Below are positions 38,205 through 45,805 of a stretch of 53,058 bases of DNA, one piece after another. The stretch is taken from the NCBI GenBank assembly GCA_017881055.1, contig JADGRF010000069.1, forward strand, positions 1 to 53,058, read 5' to 3'. Numbering within the stretch: position 1 is the first letter of the stretch; the number at the start of each line of letters is the position of its first letter. The position numbers were made by a program, and so were the translations under genes. Under the pieces are notes generated by a model that saw nothing but the letters and a program-made list of their open reading frames with translations, searched no databases and was not told where the DNA came from. This stretch comes from Sandaracinaceae bacterium. GTDB lineage: Bacteria; Myxococcota_A; Polyangia; Polyangiales; JAFGIB01.

Positions 38205-38876
38205 ATGATATCGTCCGCAGCACCCCAATGGGCCCAGGTGGCCGATGCGCCCGTTTTGGGTGCTCGCCGGGGATTGCTCCTCATGGACGGTGTCGATCCT
38301 CTGGTGCGCCGAGCGCAGGCTGGCGATGAGCGCGCCTACCACGAGCTGTTCGTGCGCCATCAAAAGGACGTGGTCCGGATCGTGTACCGGACGCTCGGCC
38401 CCGACGCCGATCTGGACGACATCGTCCAAGAAGCGTTCGTGCAGATCTTTCGTTCGCTCGCGCGCTTTCGCGGCGACGCGAAGCTCACGACCTGGATCTA
38501 TCGCATCGTCACCAACGTCGCGCGCATGCACCTGCGCAGCCGACGAGCGCGGCCCACGCTGACGAGCGCTAGCGCACGTGACCTGGCGATTGCAGATGAC
38601 ACGCAGGATCCGTCCGAAATCAGCCAACGCAACGCGCGCCTGCGCGCGCTGTACAAGCACTTGGACCTGCTGAGTGACAAGAAGCGCACGGTGCTCGTGC
38701 TGCACGATTTCGAAGGCCTTTTGCCGGTCGAGATTGCGAAGATCGTGGAAGCACCGGTGCTCACCGTGCGCACGCGCTTGTTCTATGCACGTCGCGAGCT
38801 GTACGCAGCGCTGGCTGCCGACCCCGAGCTTGCCGAAGTGCTGCGCGAGCTCGGGATTGCAGAGGAGAAGCCATGA
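38205..38876 (+). CDS. ECF-type RNA polymerase sigma factor (second)
   Basis: The 223-residue protein has sigma70 region 2 (YHELFVRHQKDVVRIVYRTL, DLDDIVQEAFVQIFRSLARF, LTTWIYRIVTNVARMHLRSR) and region 4 (LLSDKKRTVLVLHDFEGLLP, then a helix-turn-helix ending VRTRLFYARRELYAAL). The DNA-recognition helix is short and lacks the usual GxxxGTVKSR form. The ATG at 38205 follows GGGAGAG; an ATG at 38283 just before region 2 is possible. The stop overlaps the next gene by ATGA, and that gene encodes a zinc-finger anti-sigma protein. Confidence 0.9.
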   Translation: MISSAAPQWAQVADAPVLGARRGLLLMDGVDPLVRRAQAGDERAYHELFVRHQKDVVRIVYRTLGPDADLDDIVQEAFVQIFRSLARFRGDAKLTTWIYRIVTNVARMHLRSRRARPTLTSASARDLAIADDTQDPSEISQRNARLRALYKHLDLLSDKKRTVLVLHDFEGLLPVEIAKIVEAPVLTVRTRLFYARRELYAALAADPELAEVLRELGIAEEKP

Positions 38877-40378
38877 GCCCCGTCGCCGAGCAGGAGCGAC
38901 ATACGCACGCGGCGAAGCTGGCCGCGCTGGCAGCGCTCGCCGCGGGGCAGCTGTCGACGACGGGGCGTGCGCGCATCGAGCGGCATCTCGCGAGCTGCGA
39001 CGTGTGTCGGAGCACGCATCAAGGCATGCGTCTGCACCATGCATTGACGCGCGAGCTGCAGCAGGCAGAGCCGGCTGTCGATTTCGGCAAGATGGAGCTC
39101 GCGTTGCGCCGCGAGGCACGGCGTGCCGTCGAGCGAGAGCGCGCCGGCTCGCGCGTGCTGCCGCGGTTGGCGGTTGCAGCCGCGATTTTGCTCGGACTCG
39201 TGGTCGCGCAGCACTGGTACGCGACTCGATCCCCGGGACCCACGGCTCAACACGCAAAGACGCAGCAGACGGCTGGCTCGACGCGCAACTTCACGAACGA
39301 AGGTGCGCAGCTGACAGCAGAGGTTACCGCGCTGGCAGGGCACGGGCAGGTTCATGACGCGGCGGGCACGACGCGCGACCTGACACCGACCAGTGTGCTC
39401 GCCGAAGGCGATCGGCTCGAGCTTGCGGCCGGGTCGCAGGCGCACGTGCGGGTCGCGGACGCGACGGGTTTCGTCGTGGAGGAAGGCACGCAGCTCGGGC
39501 TCTCCAAGCTACGGACGAACGGGGTGATTCTCGACTTGAGCGGCGGCTCCGTGACGAGCCAGGTGCGGCATCTGGAGGTGAACCAGCGCTACGAGGTCCA
39601 TGCCGGCGGTTACAGGGTCGCGGTGCGCGGGACGCATTTTCGTGTGAGCTTCGCGGTCGCGAAGGCGCAGCTGACGGCGGAGGTCAGCGAGGGTCACGTC
39701 GTCGTGAGCGATGCCTCGGGCACGGTCGTGTCGGATTTGATCGCGCCAGCGCGCTTTGCCGTCAACGAGGGGCAACGCGCTGCTCCGAATCTCGCTCTGG
39801 CTGCACCCCGTCTACCGGCCCAGCCCCTGACGAGCTGGCCCGTCCTGCGACTGGCGGCGTGGCCCGAGGCGGTTGCGTTCACTGTCGACGGCGGCCGGAT
39901 CCTTGGTGGCGCTGGGCTCGCGATGCGCGTGCCTGTGGGTGATGTGACGCTGCGCGCGGAGCTGCGTGACGGACGCACGCGGCAGTGGACCGAGCAGGTG
40001 CCCGAGGCCGGGCTGTCAATCGAGCACGATGCGCTCGACCGCTTGCTGCATGCGCCCAGCGTGTCCACTGCGACGGCGAGCCTCGATGCCTCGAGCATTC
40101 GCGGCGTCGTGACGGCTGGCATGCCCGAGCTGCAGCGCTGCTACGAGCGGAGCTTGAAGCAGCGACCGGATCTCGGTGGACGCTTCGGGTTGCGCATCGA
40201 GGTCACCGGGGGCGGCCAAGTGCGCCGCGTGACGCCGCACCCCGAAGCCGAGGGCGCGAACCTGCCCGACGACCTGCTGCGCTGCATCCGCGCGGCCACC
40301 CTTCATTGGCATTTTCCTGCGCCCGGCGGCGCCGGCGTGACCTTCGATGCGCCGATCCGGCTGACGCAAGGCAAGTAA
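38873..40378 (+). CDS. Anti-sigma fusion: zinc finger, TM helix, FecR domain and AgmX-type C-terminal domain
   Basis: The 501-residue protein combines four parts. A zf-HC2 zinc finger (H38-x3-C42-x2-C45, RHLASCDVC) should bind the sigma factor encoded just upstream. A membrane helix follows (about 98-113, RLAVAAAILLGLVVAQ). Then comes a FecR domain (about 150-265, LAEGDRLELAAGSQAHVRVA, YRVAVRGTHFRV). The last part (about 415-498, ELQRCYERSLKQRPDLGG) matches the AgmX/PglI C-terminal domain that also ends the GltG-like protein at 5249. The periplasmic domains would sense or contact the envelope and control release of the sigma factor. This domain order is unusual to me. Confidence 0.82.
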   Translation: MSPVAEQERHTHAAKLAALAALAAGQLSTTGRARIERHLASCDVCRSTHQGMRLHHALTRELQQAEPAVDFGKMELALRREARRAVERERAGSRVLPRLAVAAAILLGLVVAQHWYATRSPGPTAQHAKTQQTAGSTRNFTNEGAQLTAEVTALAGHGQVHDAAGTTRDLTPTSVLAEGDRLELAAGSQAHVRVADATGFVVEEGTQLGLSKLRTNGVILDLSGGSVTSQVRHLEVNQRYEVHAGGYRVAVRGTHFRVSFAVAKAQLTAEVSEGHVVVSDASGTVVSDLIAPARFAVNEGQRAAPNLALAAPRLPAQPLTSWPVLRLAAWPEAVAFTVDGGRILGGAGLAMRVPVGDVTLRAELRDGRTRQWTEQVPEAGLSIEHDALDRLLHAPSVSTATASLDASSIRGVVTAGMPELQRCYERSLKQRPDLGGRFGLRIEVTGGGQVRRVTPHPEAEGANLPDDLLRCIRAATLHWHFPAPGGAGVTFDAPIRLTQGK

Positions 40379-40394
40379 GTACGAGACGCCTTGC
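40366..40394 (+). terminator. Weak hairpin spanning the end of the anti-sigma fusion gene
   Basis: GCAAGGC (40366-40372) and GCCTTGC (40388-40394) pair over seven positions with a 15-base loop. It covers the stop codon and lacks a T-tract, so it is at best a weak terminator. Confidence 0.25.
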
Positions 40395-40449
40395 ATTCCG
40401 CCTCGCGGCTTTTTCGCGTCCGAGGCCAAGGGCTTACTACGATCGCGGC

Positions 40450-41514
40450 ATGGCTCGGCGCTCGCTCGCCCGCTCCCCGTATTACCTGCTCGCGCTGGCG
40501 TGCGGAGTTGCGCTTGCACATCTGACGGCGCCCTCCGCACCGCGTGCTTCGGCGAGCGGCGTGCCGCGCGCGCTGCCACCGTCGCTGGCGAACGAGCTCG
40601 CCCCCGAAGTGGCCCATGCGGTCGACCTACCCGAGCCGCCGGCAGCTCCCCGACAAGACGTGCAGAACGTGCCGGGCACGCCGCTGTCGCCCGATCTCGC
40701 GCGCCAGAGCGCCTACGGCAACGGCCTCGTGATCGACGGTGCAACTCCGCATCGCCTGATTCTCTTCTCGTTCGACGACGGCCCGGATCGCCGTACGACT
40801 CCGTTGCTGCTCGATCGGCTCGACGCCGTCGGAGTGAAAGCGCTGTTCTTCCTCACGGCGAGCCGCATCGCATCGCGCACCGGCATGGAGCGCGAGCAGG
40901 CCGCGCTGGCTCGTGAAATCCTGGCGCGCGGTCACCTGATTGGCAGTCACACGGTCGACCATCTGCAGCTGCCGCTGCTCGACGACGCCGCAGCTACGGA
41001 ACAGGTCACCGGTGCCGAGGACATCTTCACCCGCGTGCTCGGCTTTCGCCCGACGCTGATTCGCCCGCCCGGCGGTGCACGCTCGCCGCGGATCGATCAG
41101 CTGCTGGCGGCACGCGGCTATACCACCGTGCTTTGGAATCTGTGTCCCGGCGACGTGCAGGTTCACAGCGCCGAAGAGGTCCTCGACATCTTCCGCAAGG
41201 CGCTGGCCCGTCGCGAGCGCGAAGACGGCGAACGCGGCGGCATCGTGCTGTTGCATGACACCAACATCTGGAGCGTCGATGCGTTCCAGATGATCTGGGG
41301 CGAGCTGTGGTCGCGGAACTGCGAGCTACTCGAGCGCGGCGAAGAGCTCTACGACGTGGTGCCCGACCTCTCGTTCTTCTACCAGCCACGCGGCAATGCG
41401 CCGCCCGGTTTCATCGCGGCGCCCGCGGAGCCCGACCCTGCCGTGCTGGCAGCGCGTCAGGCGCGTTTGCGCATCGAGACGGCGCAGCGTTGCGCAGCTA
41501 CCGACGGATTCTGA
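40450..41514 (+). CDS. Polysaccharide deacetylase (NodB-type, carbohydrate esterase 4)
   Basis: The 354-residue protein has an N-terminal hydrophobic signal or anchor (YYLLALACGVALAHLTA), a Pro/Ala linker and a NodB domain: motif 1 FSFDDGPD with the catalytic aspartate pair, motif 2 SHTVDH with two metal-binding histidines, motif 3 RPPGGARSP and the closing IVLLHD. Such enzymes remove N- or O-acetyl groups from peptidoglycan, chitin-like or exopolysaccharides outside the cytoplasm. The ATG at 40450 starts the signal; the open frame reaching back to 39985 overlaps the preceding gene and is not coding. The substrate is not known. Confidence 0.88.
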   Translation: MARRSLARSPYYLLALACGVALAHLTAPSAPRASASGVPRALPPSLANELAPEVAHAVDLPEPPAAPRQDVQNVPGTPLSPDLARQSAYGNGLVIDGATPHRLILFSFDDGPDRRTTPLLLDRLDAVGVKALFFLTASRIASRTGMEREQAALAREILARGHLIGSHTVDHLQLPLLDDAAATEQVTGAEDIFTRVLGFRPTLIRPPGGARSPRIDQLLAARGYTTVLWNLCPGDVQVHSAEEVLDIFRKALARREREDGERGGIVLLHDTNIWSVDAFQMIWGELWSRNCELLERGEELYDVVPDLSFFYQPRGNAPPGFIAAPAEPDPAVLAARQARLRIETAQRCAATDGF

Positions 41515-41520
41515 GTCGCA

Positions 41521-42573
41521 TCAATTCGCGCTCTCGGGCAACGCCGGTGTGCCAGCGGCTGGTCGCGCGCCTCCGGTCGGTGGCAAGGGCAAGCCCGCTT
41601 GTTCGCGCACGAAACGGCCTGCTGATTCGATCGCGTCGCGGCCGGGGCTCGACACCAGCACGAACGCTTGGAACACGTGCACCATGTGCTCCATCAGCTC
41701 GTGCTTCACGTCCACCCCCGCCGCCCGGGCACGCTCGACGAACGCCAGGTTCTCGCTCACGAACACCTCGGCACCGCCTGTCTGCACCAGCAACGGCGGA
41801 AACCCCGCGAGGTCGGCATTGATCGGCGACAGGTGCGGATGGTCGAGTGGCGTGGTGCTCGCATAGAGCTTCGCGGCGCCGGTGATCATCTCCGCCGACA
41901 GGTAATCGAACTCCGCATGCGTAGTCAGGGTTTCGCCCTGGCACGTCAGGTCGACCCAAGGTGAAAGCAAGATCGCCGCGCGCGGCAATGGCTCGCCCGC
42001 TTCACGGAGGCGCTGCAGCAGCGCTAGACACAGCCCGCCGCCGGCCGAATCGCCTGCGATGAACAACGTGCTCGCAGCGACACCGCTGCCCAGGATCTCG
42101 CGATAGCAGGCGACTGCGTCGTCGACGGCAGCTGGAAACACGTGGGCCGGAGCTTTGCGGTAGTTCGGCACGAAGCAGCGCGCACCCGCCGCGATGGCGA
42201 GCTGGCGCGTGAGCTCGCGATGCGTGGCGGGAGAGCACGTGACGTACCCGCCGCCGTGCAGATACAAGATCGTGGGCTGTCCCGGCTCGAAGCTGGTCGC
42301 GGTGTGGATCTCCGTCGGCAGGCCTGCCAGCTGCGCAGCCTCGGTTCGTACGCGCTTCGAGCTCGCTGGCGCCGACGGAACGAACAGCGGTGAAAGCGAG
42401 CCACCGGCGTGCAGCCGATCGGCCCCGCGCCGCACGATGCCGCGAACGATCTCGACACCGCACTCGAACGTGTACGACCAGCCGGGCCGCTTCGGACCTC
42501 GAAACAGGCGCCGCACCGCGACCCACGCCGAGATCGCGAGGGCGTACAGCACGATCTGCAAACGGAACCACAT
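41521..42573 (-). CDS. Alpha/beta hydrolase, HSL-type esterase/lipase
   Basis: The 350-residue protein has an N-terminal hydrophobic segment (RLQIVLYALAISAWVAV), the oxyanion-hole motif HGGGY, the nucleophile elbow GDSAGG, and a late His (HELMEHMVHVF), as in hormone-sensitive-lipase-family carboxylesterases. The acid residue is probably in VQTGGAEVFVSEN, where the family usually has Asp; here Glu or another residue must serve. Substrates are short or medium acyl esters in this family. The ATG at 42573 follows AGAGG; a GTG one codon earlier is equally possible. Confidence 0.87.
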   Translation of the reverse strand: MWFRLQIVLYALAISAWVAVRRLFRGPKRPGWSYTFECGVEIVRGIVRRGADRLHAGGSLSPLFVPSAPASSKRVRTEAAQLAGLPTEIHTATSFEPGQPTILYLHGGGYVTCSPATHRELTRQLAIAAGARCFVPNYRKAPAHVFPAAVDDAVACYREILGSGVAASTLFIAGDSAGGGLCLALLQRLREAGEPLPRAAILLSPWVDLTCQGETLTTHAEFDYLSAEMITGAAKLYASTTPLDHPHLSPINADLAGFPPLLVQTGGAEVFVSENLAFVERARAAGVDVKHELMEHMVHVFQAFVLVSSPGRDAIESAGRFVREQAGLPLPPTGGARPAAGTPALPESAN

Positions 42574-42576
42574 CAC

Positions 42577-42930
42577 GGACCTCTACAGCGTGTTCACGAC
42601 CGCTACGTGCAAGTCTTGTCTTCGCGGCCGAGCACTTGGCCGACGAGTGACTGGGAGACCTTCACGCAGCCGAGATGCGTGGTGTCGTCCAGATAGCCGC
42701 ACATCCCGGAGTCGTCTCCGCAGGCCACGCCGCCCGAGCGCCACGAGTAAACCGCGCAAGCCAGACAGACCGAAACCGAGGTTGTTGCGTGAGGTCATTC
42801 CACCGTCCGTCTTGCCCCCGAAGCTAGCGCATTTCCGCTGGGATTCACCGGAGTCTTTGAGGCCATAACCCAAATCCGGGACGCCGAGGCCGATTGACGT
42901 AGGCTGAAAACTTCCATACATCCACGCTCC
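42577..42930. other. Divergent region containing a frameshifted small gene
   Basis: Between the esterase and the ATPase/TPR genes there is no intact gene of normal length. The left two thirds hold the remnant small lipoprotein gene at 42603-42798; the remainder (42799-42930) shows no clear promoter. Confidence 0.5.
42603..42798 (-). pseudogene. Small Cys-rich lipoprotein gene broken by a +1 frameshift
   Basis: The ATG at 42798 opens a signal-like start, MTSRNNLGFGLSGLRGLLVALG, after which this frame becomes arginine-rich nonsense. Shifting one base at the GGGCGG run (42735-42730) continues it as GVACGDDSGMCGYLDDTTHL and ends in VLGREDKTCT at the TAG (42605-42603). The join creates a lipobox-like GVAC followed by GDDSG, common after the lipid cysteine, and third-position G/C is high on both sides in the joined reading. 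The length, 196 bases, equals 65 codons plus one extra base. It may be a recent mutation, a sequencing error, or programmed frameshifting. The shift position is inferred. Confidence 0.5.
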
Positions 42931-45759
42931 GTGGGCGCGCTTGTCGCCAAATGTAGTGAATGTGGCTTCGAGAACCCCCGAGGCTGGGTTTCCTGTGCCC
43001 GCTGCGGCTATTTGCTCGGGCCTGCGCACGGTAGGCGCACGGCCACCGGGACCGACGACACCGATACGACACGCAAAGCACCGTTCCCGTCGGAGGCGCC
43101 GAGCGCCGGACCCGTCGACGAGGATCACACGAAAGTGTTTCGCTCGCCGGAGTGGTCTACCGACGCACGCCCCTTGATTGGGCAAGAGACCGTGGTCGAG
43201 GCGCTGCGCCGCGGCATCGGCCTCGCGTTCGGACGCAAGCGCCCGTCACTGGTCGCCGTCGCCGGCGCGCGCGGCTCGGGCAAGACCCGCCTCTTGCAGC
43301 GCGCGAGCGAGCTCGCGGCCAAGAACTACGTGGACGTGCGCGTGATGTACGCCGCGTGTCGCGCCCGCGACGAAGGCCCGTACGCACCGTTCTCCCGTCT
43401 CCTGCTGGAGCGCTTCGGCATCACGCCCGCGTCGTCACCGATAACCGTCCGCGGGCAGATGGCGATGACCGTCGCCGAGGTGCTTGGTACGAACGACGCG
43501 CATGACGTCGCGGAGGCCACGCACCTGCTCGGCCACATCGCGGGGGTGCCCTTCCCTGACAGCCCGTTTCTCGCGAGCCTCGAGCATCATCCGCTGGAGC
43601 TGCATCAGCGCGCGAGTACCGCGCTGCGTAGGTTCCTCGAGGGTGAAGCCAAGAACCGTCCGCTGTTGGTTTTGCTCGACGACTTCGATCTGGGCGAGAG
43701 CGACGCGTTCGCCGTGCTCGACACGTTGCTCACGGCTCAGACGCCGATTGCCTTCGTGATCAGCGGCCAGGAGACTTTGAGCGAGCTGACCACGCGCTAC
43801 GCGCCGCTGGCCGCGGTCGAGCTCGCGCATATCCATTCGCTCAGCGATGCCGAGGTGAGCGAGCTGGCGATCGCGCTCATTCCAGGCTTGCGCGAGACGC
43901 CGGAGCCGTTCGTGTCGGCGCTCAAGCATCGCTCGCGCGGCAACGCGGGCGCGCTCAAGGAGCTTATTCAGGCGCTCCAGGAACGTCAGCTGTTTCGCTC
44001 GACGTCCGCTGGCATCGAAGTGGATCTGGAGAAGCTCGAGCGAGGTGATCTGCCACTGACCATGGCCGACGCGATCCGAGCGCGCTTGTCCGCGCTCGAA
44101 CCGTTCGAGCTGCTGGTGATGCAGCAGGCTTCGGTCGTCGGGGAGATGTTCTGGGACGGAGCGTTGCTCGCGATTCAGCGCTCCGAGCGCGAGCGGCCGG
44201 ACTCGGACGCCGATCCCATTCGGCTCTGGACCGAAGATCGCGACGAGATCCGTCTCGCGGAGGCGCTCAGTCACCTGGAACAGAAGCGCTTCGTGGTGCG
44301 CATCGCCGAGTCCGAGGTGCCGGGACTGCACGAATACACGTTCCACTTCGCGGGTGCGCGCGCGGTCATCTACGCTGATCTGCCGGAGACGGTGCGCACA
44401 AGTCGTCATGGCATCGTGGCGCGTTGGATGACCATGGCCGCCGGCTTGCCGATCGAGGCGTTGGCCGCCGTGCTGGCTTCCCATCTGGAGCGCGCGGGGC
44501 ACAAAAGCCGCGCCGGACGCGCGTATCTCGATGCCGCCGGCGACGAACGCAAGCGCATGCGCACGACCATGGCACTGCGTTACGTGGAGAAGGCGCTGCC
44601 GTTGATCTCGGCGGACCAGGAGGTCGGCGCCCGCATCGAAGCGTTGCACGAACATGGCTCGCTCTTGACCACGCTCGGGCGCTACGACGAAGCGCATCAA
44701 TCGTTCAAAGACATCGTGGAGCTGGCGTGGCGGCTCGGCGCGCGCGGTACCGGCGGTGCGGCGCTCAATCGCATCGCGCGTATCCATCGCCAGCGCGGCG
44801 AGCATCTGCGCGCGCTCGATCATCTCAAGTGCGCGTTGCTCTTGTTCCGTGCAGCCGACGACCATCGCGGCGTCGCGAGCACGTACGATGACCTAGCCCA
44901 GGTGCACCGCATGCTGGGTAACCTGGAGCCGTCGCTGGTTGCGGCCAAAGAAGCGCTGGACATCCGCACGACCATCAAGGACAAGCGCGGCGAAGCGGTC
45001 TCACTCAACACGATCGGCTACATCGAGCTGGACCGCGGAAACTTCGAAGCGGCTCAGCAGCGCTTCGACGCGGCGCTCGCGATTCGCGAGACGATCGGGG
45101 ACCTCGAAGGCGCGGTCCAGACGCGGATCGGCCTCGGCAAGCTCGCGTATCACCAGGGCCGGATCGAAGACGCCATCCGCAACTACAAGAGCGCTCTCGA
45201 CGGCGCGCGCGAGCAGGACAACCAGCGCTTTCAGAGCTACCTGCAGAATCATCTCGGCGAGGCATACTTGGCCGACGGCAAACCCGAAGAAGCGCAAGCG
45301 ATGCTGCTCGAAGCGCGTCGCTTGGCGCTCGGCATGCGCGATCAGCGTGCCCTCTCGGAGATTCAGCGGAATTTGGGCCTGGTTGCCATGCAGCGCGGCG
45401 ATCCGCGCGCCAAGGAGCAGCTCGACGCGGCGCTCGCGCTCGCCCGCGAGTACGGCACGCGCGAGGCCATTGCGCTCGCGCACCGTGGGGTCGGGCGGCT
45501 CCACGCGCGCACGCTGTTCGATCAGGGTGGCGATGGCACTGGCAGCGCCGAGCACAGCTTCCGCGAGTCGATCCGCATCTTCCAAGAGTGCGGCAACCTG
45601 CACGAAGTTGCGCGCACGCAAGCCGAGCTCGGGTACCACCTGATCGAGCGCGGTGCCTCGCCGCGCGCACGCGAAGCACTCACCCAGGCATACCTGACCA
45701 TGAAACGGCTCAACCTGCCGGAGCTTGCACGCGTGACGGACACTCTCGCGCAGCTCTGA
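42931..45759 (+). CDS. Zinc-ribbon/STAND-type ATPase with TPR repeats
   Basis: The 942-residue protein starts with a zinc ribbon (CSECGFENPRGWVSCARCGY, residues 8-27), then an ATPase domain of the AAA_16/STAND kind: Walker A GARGSGKTRLL (about 110-120) and Walker B LLVLLDDFD (about 248-256). A winged or helical middle follows, and from about 560 at least eight TPR units (TALGRYDEAHQSF-like, VASTYDDLAQVHRMLGNLEP, AVSLNTIGYIELDRGNFEAA, YLQNHLGEAYLADGKPEEAQ). The layout resembles the ATPase/TPR halves of signal-transduction proteins fused to kinases, cyclases or LuxR domains, but none of those is present. It likely works as a scaffold or switch. The GTG start has no clear ribosome site. Confidence 0.75.
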   Translation: MGALVAKCSECGFENPRGWVSCARCGYLLGPAHGRRTATGTDDTDTTRKAPFPSEAPSAGPVDEDHTKVFRSPEWSTDARPLIGQETVVEALRRGIGLAFGRKRPSLVAVAGARGSGKTRLLQRASELAAKNYVDVRVMYAACRARDEGPYAPFSRLLLERFGITPASSPITVRGQMAMTVAEVLGTNDAHDVAEATHLLGHIAGVPFPDSPFLASLEHHPLELHQRASTALRRFLEGEAKNRPLLVLLDDFDLGESDAFAVLDTLLTAQTPIAFVISGQETLSELTTRYAPLAAVELAHIHSLSDAEVSELAIALIPGLRETPEPFVSALKHRSRGNAGALKELIQALQERQLFRSTSAGIEVDLEKLERGDLPLTMADAIRARLSALEPFELLVMQQASVVGEMFWDGALLAIQRSERERPDSDADPIRLWTEDRDEIRLAEALSHLEQKRFVVRIAESEVPGLHEYTFHFAGARAVIYADLPETVRTSRHGIVARWMTMAAGLPIEALAAVLASHLERAGHKSRAGRAYLDAAGDERKRMRTTMALRYVEKALPLISADQEVGARIEALHEHGSLLTTLGRYDEAHQSFKDIVELAWRLGARGTGGAALNRIARIHRQRGEHLRALDHLKCALLLFRAADDHRGVASTYDDLAQVHRMLGNLEPSLVAAKEALDIRTTIKDKRGEAVSLNTIGYIELDRGNFEAAQQRFDAALAIRETIGDLEGAVQTRIGLGKLAYHQGRIEDAIRNYKSALDGAREQDNQRFQSYLQNHLGEAYLADGKPEEAQAMLLEARRLALGMRDQRALSEIQRNLGLVAMQRGDPRAKEQLDAALALAREYGTREAIALAHRGVGRLHARTLFDQGGDGTGSAEHSFRESIRIFQECGNLHEVARTQAELGYHLIERGASPRAREALTQAYLTMKRLNLPELARVTDTLAQL

Positions 45760-45805
45760 CAGCGGCCGGCAACCTTCGTGATCGCCGCTGTGACATCATG
45801 GCCCC

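Noticed and set aside
42583-43185. A 200-residue minus-strand frame crossing the start of the ATPase/TPR gene
   Set aside because: Its right half is antisense to the zinc ribbon and its left end becomes arginine-rich; only the short frameshifted piece at 42603-42798 has coding character.
43435-44865. A 476-residue antisense open frame inside the ATPase/TPR gene
   Set aside because: It is rich in Arg, His and Gln with no recognisable domain, and is antisense to a gene with Walker motifs and TPR repeats.
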